Positions 53,078-59,532 of a DNA stretch of 64,000 nucleotides are shown piece by piece (positions within the stretch are counted from its first letter, which is position 1; every line of letters begins with the position of its first letter). The notes below the pieces were generated by a model. It worked only from the letters and a program-made list of their open reading frames with translations, had not been told where the DNA came from and made no database searches. Position numbers and translations under genes: made by a program. The stretch is from assembly GCA_003220435.1 (NCBI GenBank), contig QHSL01000063.1, positions 1 through 64,000 of the forward strand, given 5' to 3'. Origin of the DNA: Candidatus Rokuibacteriota bacterium (GTDB lineage: Bacteria; Methylomirabilota; Methylomirabilia; Rokubacteriales; CSP1-6).

Positions 53078-53827
53078 ATGGGTAAGCTCGAAGGCAAAGT
53101 CGCGCTGGTGACCGGCTCGGGCCGTAACATCGGCCGCGCCACCGTGCTGAGGCTCGCGGCCGAAGGCGCTCACGTGATCGTCAACTCCCGGACGAACCAG
53201 GGGGAGGCCGAAGCGGTCGCCCGCGAAGCGCAAGCCCGCGGCGTCAAGGCGCTCGCCGTCGTCGCCGACGTCGCCCGCAAGGACCAGGTCGACGCGATGG
53301 TGGCCCGCGCGATGTCCGAGTTCGGTCGCGTCGACATCCTGATCAACAACGCGGCGATCCGGCCTCACAAACCCTTCACCGAGCTGACGGTGCAGGACTG
53401 GGAGGCCGTGAGGGGCGTCGTCCTGGACGGGGCGATCTATTGCACGCGCGCGGTCATCGACTCGATGGTCAAGAGCAAGTACGGGCGCATCCTGTTCTTC
53501 ACGGGCGAAGGGGCGTTCCAGGGCGGCTCCGGCCGCGCGGCCGTCTCCGCGGCGAAGATGGGCCTGGTCGGGCTCGCGCGCAGTCTCGCGTCGGAGTTCG
53601 CCCCGCAGAACATCCGGGTCAATGTGGTCTGCCCCGGCAGCATCGACACCTCGCGGGCCAATCCCGAGTGGTACTCGGGGCGCACGCCGAACGCGGGCGG
53701 CATCCCGCTCGGCCGCCAGGGATCACCCGACGAGATCGCCGCGACGTGCCTGTTCCTGGTCACCGACGACGGCGGGTTCATCACCGGCCAGACCATCCAC
53801 GCCAACGGCGGGGTCGCGTATTACTGA
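53078..53827 (+). CDS. SDR family protein lacking catalytic Tyr
   Basis: 249 residues from ATG 53078, 7 nt after GAGGAGGAG. Rossmann glycine motif VALVTGSGRNIGRATVLRLA and the NNAAIRP strand are normal. The YxxxK active site, however, reads GRAAVSAAKMGLVG: Lys is there but Tyr is Val, and the Ser 13 residues before it is replaced in FFTGEGAFQGG. It binds a nucleotide but probably does not act as a standard dehydrogenase. The end INHx-type C-terminus GFITGQTIHANGGVAYY is typical. Downstream of the peptidase; overlaps the kinase remnant tail-to-tail by 7 bp. Confidence 0.87.
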   Translation: MGKLEGKVALVTGSGRNIGRATVLRLAAEGAHVIVNSRTNQGEAEAVAREAQARGVKALAVVADVARKDQVDAMVARAMSEFGRVDILINNAAIRPHKPFTELTVQDWEAVRGVVLDGAIYCTRAVIDSMVKSKYGRILFFTGEGAFQGGSGRAAVSAAKMGLVGLARSLASEFAPQNIRVNVVCPGSIDTSRANPEWYSGRTPNAGGIPLGRQGSPDEIAATCLFLVTDDGGFITGQTIHANGGVAYY

Positions 53828-54830
53828 GACGGCCCGAGAAGCTCCCGCACGGCCTGCTCGAGCTCGGCGATGAGGAACGGCTTCATGAGCAGTGGCGCAT
53901 CGAGCGCCAACGCGCCCTCTCTCGCGAACATCTCCGAGGGGTATCCGGAGATGTACAGGACGCGGAGACTGGGCCGGGTGGCCCGGAGTCGCGCGGCCAG
54001 CGCCTGGCCACGGAGGTCGGAGAGCACCAGATCCGTCAACAACAGATGGATCGGGGCTCGGGTCCACCTCGCTGAGCGCGATCGCCTCGGCGGCCGTCGT
54101 GGCCGTGAGCTATCCCGGGCTCGACCCGAAGATCTTTCGGGTCGCGCCGCCAGGCTCGCGTCCAGTAGCGGAACACGATGGCGTCCGATTCGGGGTCGCG
54201 CAGGGCGATGCGCGCCGTGTCGGCCTGGCAGAGCTCCCGGGCGCCCTCGGCGACGCGCTGGAGGACGGTGGCGAGGTCCAGTGAGCCGTTGATGGCGCGC
54301 GCCAGCCCGCCGAGAATCTCGGCCTCGCGCTGGCGGCGCTCGGCGACCTCGTAGAGCTGGGCGTGCCGGAGGGCGATCGCGCTCTGGGCGACGAAGCCGT
54401 CGAGCAGCTCCTCCGCGTCCTGATCCATCCGGAAGGGCGACCCCCGGGCGAGCGCGAGCACGCCGAGGAGGGAGTCGTGGAAGGTGATCGGGACCACCAT
54501 CGCCGCGGTGATCCCCCGCGCCTTGAACCACTCGACAGACGTGGCCCGTTCGTCGCGCTCCGCGTCGTCGATGACGAGGCGACGCCGCTCGAGCGCGGCG
54601 CGCCCGAGTGCCCCGTGGCCGAACGCCACGGTGCGGTTGGGAAGTCCGTCGAGCAAGCGCTCGTCGGAGAGCGCGCGCAACTCGATCGTGCGGGTACGCT
54701 CGTCCGCGACCCATACCCCGACGGCCGTGGCCTCCATGAGCTTGGCGGCTGCTCGTGCGATCTCACGGAGCACGGTCCCGACGTCGAGCGACGAGGCGAC
54801 CAGGAGGTTCAGCTTGAGCAGCGCGCCCAT
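53821..54830 (-). pseudogene. Hybrid sensor kinase remnant: GAF domains joined to a receiver domain
   Basis: From the 5' end (54830): a GAF domain (about 12-150; LNLLVASSLDVGTVLREIAR to SAIALRHAQLYEVAERR), then half of a second GAF (EILGGLARAINGSLDLATV to DLRVEPG, ~54120). At that point the kinase core (HisKA and HATPase) is missing and receiver-domain sequence follows: LTATTAAEAIALSEVDPS in one frame, then, after a shift near the CCCCG run at ~54055-54065, IHLLLTDLVLSDLRGQALAA to LLMKPFLIAELEQAVREL in another, ending at the TAA at 53821. Phospho-acceptor Asp (LLLTD), and Lys (LMKPF) are present. Needs a deletion and a frameshift, so it is probably not functional. Confidence 0.7.
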
Positions 54831-54846
54831 CCGACGGCAACGGGCG

Positions 54847-55677
54847 CTAGTGCGCTGCCGGCGATTTCCCGGATCGCCAGGCGATCATGCCCTGGATGTT
54901 CAGTCCCAGGAACTCGTCGAAGCGTCGCCAGGCGCCGTACTTCGGATGCAGGATGCTCCCGACCAGGGTCGTCATTTCGGGCGAGCCGTCGGCGAGGCCG
55001 GCGGCCCGCGCCGTCGCGATTGCGTCGGAGAGGTCACGGTAATAGCCGCGCTGCTCGGCGACGTCCTGCTTGGTGCCGCTCATCTGCGGCGTCGCGTGCC
55101 CGGAGACGATCACGTCGAAGTCCAGCTTCTCCTCGAGCCACTGCAGCCGTTCGACGATCCGCTCCGGATGACCGAGCAGGGTCCGGAACGGAATGTTACG
55201 CGGTTGCATGAGATCGACGAACATGGCCACCCGCCCCGCCGGGTAGTGGACGACGATGTAGTCGTCCGTGGGCGAGAGGTCGGCTGGGTACAGATCGACG
55301 CTGCGCCCGCCCAGCTCGAGCGTCGTTTTCTTGTCGAAGGTGATCTCCGGCGCCGGCGTGGTCGGGTCGTTCTTGACCCTGATGGGCTCGACCGTGTTCT
55401 TGTGGCCGACGAAGCGGGCCGTGTCGGCGAAGACGGCGCCGCCGGTGCTGTGGTCGAAGGCGGAGTGGCTGTACACGAAGTACTTCACGGGCTGCGCCGT
55501 CACCGACCGGATCGCCTCCTTGATCAGGCTGGGCGTGCGCGGGTTCACCTGTCCGTTCGCGTCGACCAGGATGACGCCCGCGTCGGTGACGATGAACAGC
55601 GCGACGTGGTTCACCCAGCGGAAGCCGTAGGTGTCGGGCGCGAAGCGGACCAGCTCGGCGAGCGACTCGGTGGTCAT
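54847..55677 (-). CDS. Metallo-beta-lactamase fold hydrolase with altered metal motif
   Basis: 276 residues. The HxHxDH motif appears as YFVYSHSAFDHSTGG, i.e. H-x-A-x-D-H: the second His is Ala. A further His is in VIVSGHATPQM. AGVILVDANGQVNPRTPSLI and RVAMFVDLMQPRNIPF are typical of the family. Loss of one zinc ligand suggests one metal ion or a changed reaction. It lies 3 bp downstream of the alpha/beta hydrolase, so an operon. No signal peptide. Confidence 0.85.
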   Translation of the reverse strand: MTTESLAELVRFAPDTYGFRWVNHVALFIVTDAGVILVDANGQVNPRTPSLIKEAIRSVTAQPVKYFVYSHSAFDHSTGGAVFADTARFVGHKNTVEPIRVKNDPTTPAPEITFDKKTTLELGGRSVDLYPADLSPTDDYIVVHYPAGRVAMFVDLMQPRNIPFRTLLGHPERIVERLQWLEEKLDFDVIVSGHATPQMSGTKQDVAEQRGYYRDLSDAIATARAAGLADGSPEMTTLVGSILHPKYGAWRRFDEFLGLNIQGMIAWRSGKSPAAH

Positions 55678-55680
55678 GGA

Positions 55681-56538
55681 TTAGCTCTCCTGCGCGGCGA
55701 AGCTCGACAGCGCCTGCGCCAGGCCGGCCGGGTTCTCCATCTGCAGGGCGTAGTCGCCCTCCACGTCGATGACGACCGCGTTCTTCCAGCAGCCCGCGAT
55801 CTCCTTCGCCTGCTCGAGCGTCAGCTCCGAGCTGTGGGTGCCGCGCAGGATCGCGACCGGACAGCGCGCGCGGGCCGCGTACTTCCTGAGGTCGTCCGCC
55901 ATGTGAGCGAGCCCGAGCGCCACGCGCACCTTGTCGTACCTGGCGGCCACGCCGCCGGCGGCGGCCGAAACGTAGTTGTGCTCCAGGCGATGACGCAGCG
56001 ACCCTTCCTGATCGCGGGGGCGCGCGGTGCGCAGATAGGCCAGCGCCGCGTCGAGGGAAGGGAACTCGGTCTGCGACTCGAGCATCCGGTGCGAGGCCCC
56101 CAGTACCTTGATGACTTCCTGAGTCGTCGGGAAGAAGTTGCTCGTGTGCGGTCCACCGACCAGCCCGAGACCCTGGATCTCGGGAGGGTAAACCGCGGCG
56201 AAGACCTGGCCGACTCTGCCGCCCAGCGACTGCCCGGCGACGATCGCCTTGTCCAGCCCGACCTGCCGGAAGAACAGGTGGAGGTCGTCGGCGTACTCCT
56301 CGGCGGAGTAGTCGCCGTCGGGCCGTCCGCTGCTGCCGTGGCCCCGCTGGTCGAGGGCGTACACGTGGAAGCGCGAGCCCAGCGCGCTCGCCGTGGCCTC
56401 CCACATGCGTCCGTAGCCGGAGGACGGGTGCAGCAGCACCAGATTCGGCCTGGGGCCGGGCCACTCGTAATAGTGGACCTTGAGGCCGTTGGACAGGACG
56501 ATGTCCCTCTCCTGGAAGGCGCGCACCGCGTCAACCAT
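55681..56538 (-). CDS. Alpha/beta hydrolase fold protein lacking catalytic His
   Basis: 285 residues. PNLVLLHPSSGYGRMWEATA opens the fold and VYALDQRGHGSSGRPDGDYS follows; the nucleophile is in IVAGQSLGGRVGQVFAAV (GxSxG). Acid in RGTHSSELTL region is unclear. The C-terminal His is expected in a GxGH-type segment before xxMENP; here it reads DVEGDYALQMENPAGLAQAL, with Tyr. The substitution is at a strictly needed position, so activity may be low or of another kind. Upstream of the MBL gene in the same operon. Confidence 0.85.
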   Translation of the reverse strand: MVDAVRAFQERDIVLSNGLKVHYYEWPGPRPNLVLLHPSSGYGRMWEATASALGSRFHVYALDQRGHGSSGRPDGDYSAEEYADDLHLFFRQVGLDKAIVAGQSLGGRVGQVFAAVYPPEIQGLGLVGGPHTSNFFPTTQEVIKVLGASHRMLESQTEFPSLDAALAYLRTARPRDQEGSLRHRLEHNYVSAAAGGVAARYDKVRVALGLAHMADDLRKYAARARCPVAILRGTHSSELTLEQAKEIAGCWKNAVVIDVEGDYALQMENPAGLAQALSSFAAQES

Positions 56539-56596
56539 GTTCTTTCCCTCCAGCCGCGCATTCTAAGCGCTGGCTATGGGGCTCCGCCACCCCATC

Positions 56597-56635
56597 CCTC
56601 AGGGAAATACCTGAGGCGAATGAAGGTGTTTCACC
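56597..56635. promoter_or_regulatory. Tandem inverted repeats upstream of SLBB gene 1
   Basis: CCTCAGG-GAAATA-CCTGAGG (56597-56616) is followed by GGTG-TTT-CACC (56625-56635). The same arrangement, with other bases, occurs upstream of the gene at 57198. Candidate operator or RNA-hairpin control site. Confidence 0.5.
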
Positions 56636-56660
56636 GAATGAGGAGAACGCGGGCGAGGTC

Positions 56661-56666
56661 TATCCT
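56661..56666 (+). promoter_or_regulatory. Candidate -10 of SLBB gene 1
   Basis: TATCCT lies 10 nt before the ATG at 56677; no Shine-Dalgarno is present. Confidence 0.3.
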
Positions 56667-56676
56667 TCCTCGAGAT

Positions 56677-57051
56677 ATGTCGGCCCTGCGTACAGCCTCC
56701 AGCGAAGCGGAAAGGTCGAGGGGCGTGGCGGTCCCGGCCATGGCCCTCTTGATGGCGCTGGAGCGCCGGGCGGAGGCCGAGCGGAATGGCGGGAAGAGGT
56801 TCACGGTCTCCGTCGTGGGCGAGGTGAGGAAGGCCGGCCAATACGAGCTGGAGAATGGCTCCACGGTGTTCGACGCCCTCGTCCTCGCCGACGGTTTCAC
56901 CGAATTCGCCTCGCCGTCCGGCCTCGCGATTCTTCGCCTCGAAGGCACGAAGCTCGTGCGGATTCTCGTCGACGACGACGCCGATGCGTCCCCCGACGTC
57001 GAGCCGCACACCGCCTTCCTGCAGCCCGGCGACATGGTAGTCGTGCCCTGA
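56677..57051 (+). CDS. SLBB-domain protein lacking Poly_export domain
   Basis: 124 residues. N-terminal stretch SRGVAVPAMALLMALERRAEAE resembles the signal segment of the next gene (WSGVAITAMSLLIGIDRATAAE), but then the chain goes straight to the SLBB domain (FTVSVVGEVRKAGQYELEN, VFDALVLADGFTEFASPS, FLQPGDMVVVP). The ~75-residue Poly_export domain of the neighbour is missing. It looks like a duplicate of the 57198 gene shortened by an in-frame deletion; function doubtful. Confidence 0.7.
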   Translation: MSALRTASSEAERSRGVAVPAMALLMALERRAEAERNGGKRFTVSVVGEVRKAGQYELENGSTVFDALVLADGFTEFASPSGLAILRLEGTKLVRILVDDDADASPDVEPHTAFLQPGDMVVVP

Positions 57052-57121
57052 GCTGACCGCGTCGCAGACTCCCGCACCGTCCGACACCTATCCCGCGCGA
57101 CGCCGACCTCGCTGGCCGCAG

Positions 57122-57158
57122 TCAGGGGATTCTCCCTGAAGATGTCGGGTTTTCCCGA
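57122..57158. promoter_or_regulatory. Tandem inverted repeats upstream of SLBB gene 2
   Basis: TCAGGG-GATTCT-CCCTGA (57122-57139) followed by TCGGG-TTTT-CCCGA (57145-57158). It parallels the pair before 56677, which suggests a duplicated control region. Confidence 0.5.
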
Positions 57159-57183
57159 AGTGAAACGCCCACCCGGCGAGGCT

Positions 57184-57189
57184 TAGTCT
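57184..57189 (+). promoter_or_regulatory. Candidate -10 of SLBB gene 2
   Basis: TAGTCT, then GGTTTCAT, then ATG 57198. The 8-nt spacing and lack of a Shine-Dalgarno suggest a leaderless transcript. Confidence 0.35.
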
Positions 57190-57197
57190 GGTTTCAT

Positions 57198-57764
57198 ATG
57201 GCGACGATGACGTTGACGAAGTGGAGCGGTGTGGCGATCACGGCGATGTCGCTGTTGATCGGGATCGACCGCGCGACGGCCGCCGAGTACGCCATAGGAC
57301 CCGATGACCTCCTCGACATCGCGGTGTGGAACAACACGGCGATCAGTCGCACGGTGCCGGTCCGGCCGGACGGGAAGATCTCGCTGCCTCTGGTCGACGA
57401 CGTCCAGGCGGCGGGCCTCACGCCCATGCAGCTCAAGGATGTCCTGACCAAGAAGCTGTCCAAGTACATGGCGTCGCCCGAGGTGGCGGTCATCGTCCGT
57501 GAGGTGCACAGCTTCACGGTCTCGGTGATGGGCGAGGTCCGGAAGGCCGGCCGGTACGAGCTGAAGAATCGCGCCAGCGTCTTCGACGCCATCGCGCTCG
57601 CCGGAGGCTTCACCGAGTTCGCGTCCCGGTCCAGGGTGACGATTCTCCGCCACGACGGCACGAAGCTCACGCGGATTCCGTTCGACTACAAGAAAGGCGT
57701 CTCGGCCGACGGCAGGCAGGAGATCCTCCTGTTGCGACCGGGTGACGTCGTGGTGGTGCCGTGA
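57198..57764 (+). CDS. Polysaccharide export outer-membrane protein (Wza/Poly_export-SLBB)
   Basis: 188 residues: signal-like N-terminus (residues 8-28), Poly_export domain from about 30 (YAIGPDDLLDIAVWNNTAIS, RPDGKISLPLVDDVQAAGLT), and one SLBB domain from about 107 (FTVSVMGEVRKAGRYELKN to LLLRPGDVVVVP). Shorter than full Wza but typical of many EPS-cluster exporters. It should form part of the periplasmic/outer-membrane export channel with the PCP protein downstream. AAGGCG-type Shine-Dalgarno is absent (see -10 entry). Confidence 0.88.
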   Translation: MATMTLTKWSGVAITAMSLLIGIDRATAAEYAIGPDDLLDIAVWNNTAISRTVPVRPDGKISLPLVDDVQAAGLTPMQLKDVLTKKLSKYMASPEVAVIVREVHSFTVSVMGEVRKAGRYELKNRASVFDAIALAGGFTEFASRSRVTILRHDGTKLTRIPFDYKKGVSADGRQEILLLRPGDVVVVP

Positions 57765-57796
57765 GCCGGAGCTGAGGGAACTCGGCGAGCGGGGCG

Positions 57797-58897
57797 ATGC
57801 CGGAACTCCCGCGCCGTGAACCCATGATCGACTTCGCGCTGGTGGTGTGGGCGCGGCGTAAGCGCCTGGCCGCCACCGTCTTCTGCATGATGCTCGCGGG
57901 CGTGCTGACCTTCACGATGTCGTTGCCGTCCGTCTATCGCGCGACGGCGACGCTGCTGGTCGAGCAGCGAGGCGGCCCCGAGGGGCTCGCGCGGGCCGCC
58001 GCCTCCGGCGAGCTCGAGAAGCGGCTGCACACAATCACCGAGGAAGTCCGGAGCCGGGCGCGTCTCAGAGCGCTCATGGATCAGTTCCATCTCTATCCGG
58101 AGATCCAGGCGCCGCCCAAACGGGAAGCGGCCGTCGAGCGGCTCTGGCGGGACATTCAGGTCAAGTTCAAGGGCGTCGAGGGCAGTGTGGGCCAGAACAC
58201 GATCTCCTTCAGCGTGAGCTTCCGGGGCCGGGATCCGGAGACCGCGGCACGGGTCGCGAACACCCTGGCGTCCTTCTACGTCTCCGAGAATCTGAAGATC
58301 CGGGAGCTCAATCGCCTGGCGCGCCTCCGGCAACAGCTGGCCCAGCTCGAGCAGGTCTACACGGGCCAGTACCCCGACGTCCGCCGACTGAAGGCCGAGA
58401 TCGCTACCGGCGAACGGCGGCTGTCGGATGGCACCTTCGAGGCCGCGGATGGACTCGCGGAGCCGCCCGCCCAGGCCCCGGCGGCGCGAATCGACGCCGG
58501 TCCCGACGTGCGGGCGGCGGCCACGGAGCTGTGGCAGAGCGAGGAGTTCAGGATCCTGGATTCGGCGGTTCCAATCTCTCAGACGGAAGCGCCCAATCGG
58601 CTCCGTCTCATCCTCGTCGGCCTGCTGCTGACGGTGGGCGCGGTGGCGGCGGCGGTTCTGCTGGCCGAGCGCCTCGACTCCTCGTTCCACTCGCTCGCCG
58701 AGCTCCGCGAGTTCACGAAGGTGCCGGTGCTCGCGGTGATTCCGCGCACCGTGAGGGCGAGCGATCTTCGCGGGCTGCCGAGCTGGCGCACCACGGCTTC
58801 GATCGCGCTCGGCCTGGGGCTCGTGGTGCTCGTGTCCTACTATTTCGCGCGAGGCAACGAGCAGCTGGTGTCGATGCTCTCCCGCACCCCGTCCTGA
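57797..58897 (+). CDS. Polysaccharide co-polymerase (Wzz/chain-length family), shortened
   Basis: 366 residues; homologous EPS chain-length proteins are typically ~500. First membrane helix about 30-50 (LAATVFCMMLAGVLTFTMSL), periplasmic Wzz domain (YRATATLLVEQRGGPEGLAR), and second membrane helix about 268-290 (LRLILVGLLLTVGAVAAAVLL). The usual long coiled coil after SFYVSENLKIRE (~residue 164-170) is nearly gone: the chain resumes at LARLRQQLAQLEQVYTGQYPDV. A C-terminal cytoplasmic tail with a third hydrophobic helix ends the protein. No tyrosine-kinase domain. Downstream of the export gene by 33 bp. Confidence 0.82.
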   Translation: MPELPRREPMIDFALVVWARRKRLAATVFCMMLAGVLTFTMSLPSVYRATATLLVEQRGGPEGLARAAASGELEKRLHTITEEVRSRARLRALMDQFHLYPEIQAPPKREAAVERLWRDIQVKFKGVEGSVGQNTISFSVSFRGRDPETAARVANTLASFYVSENLKIRELNRLARLRQQLAQLEQVYTGQYPDVRRLKAEIATGERRLSDGTFEAADGLAEPPAQAPAARIDAGPDVRAAATELWQSEEFRILDSAVPISQTEAPNRLRLILVGLLLTVGAVAAAVLLAERLDSSFHSLAELREFTKVPVLAVIPRTVRASDLRGLPSWRTTASIALGLGLVVLVSYYFARGNEQLVSMLSRTPS

Positions 58898-59038
58898 GCC
58901 CCGCCGCGCCCCCCGCATCGTGTCCGCCGCCCAGCTCCCCCTTCGGATCACGCGAGCGCGGATTCTGAGAACGGTCTATCATGCGGGCCGCGGCGCGCGC
59001 GCGGCGACGTCGGCGAGACGACCTCAGGGAGGCGGGAC

Positions 59039-59515
59039 ATGGCGCTGCAGGTGCGGCGGGTGATCACGGGCCACGACACGAGCGGCAAGGCGATCGTCAA
59101 GATCGACGAGGTGTGCAAGAATGTCTCATCGGGCCGGCCGGGTGCGACGTCTTGCAACATCTGGACGACGGAGGGGTTCCCGGCCAACAACGACGGCGCC
59201 TCCGACGAGGGCCTCCGCAAGGTCGCGACGACGCTCCCGAACGGGACGATCTTCCGGATCATCGAGTTCGCGCCGGGTCTCGCTGCGCGCAACCACCGCA
59301 CGGACTCGATCGACTACATCGTGATCATCTCGGGCGAGATCGACATGGAGCTGGACGACGCGCTCGTCCATCTCAAGGCCGGCGACGTCATGGTGCAGCG
59401 GGGGACGATCCACAACTGGGTCAACCGCGGATCGGCGCCGTGCGTGCTCGCGGTCATCCTCATCGACGCCAAGTCGGTCGAGGTCCCCGGCAAGGTCCTG
59501 CACGCGATCGGCTAG
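59039..59515 (+). CDS. Cupin domain protein
   Basis: 158 residues. The barrel core is FRIIEFAPGLAARNHRTDSIDYIVIISGEIDMELDD with a His and Asp-Ser-Ile-Asp in place of HxHxxE, then GDVMVQRGTIHNWVNRGS with the C-terminal motif His. This layout is common in cupins of aromatic and flavonoid-type oxygenation. GGGAGGCGGG is the Shine-Dalgarno. It starts the molybdenum hydroxylase operon, 17 bp before the large subunit. Confidence 0.82.
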   Translation: MALQVRRVITGHDTSGKAIVKIDEVCKNVSSGRPGATSCNIWTTEGFPANNDGASDEGLRKVATTLPNGTIFRIIEFAPGLAARNHRTDSIDYIVIISGEIDMELDDALVHLKAGDVMVQRGTIHNWVNRGSAPCVLAVILIDAKSVEVPGKVLHAIG

Positions 59516-59532
59516 GACATCTGGAGGCTGAC

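Noticed and set aside
54484-56676. Long plus-strand frame upstream of SLBB gene 1
   Set aside because: It is antisense to the GAF, MBL and hydrolase genes; only the end from 56677 is coding.
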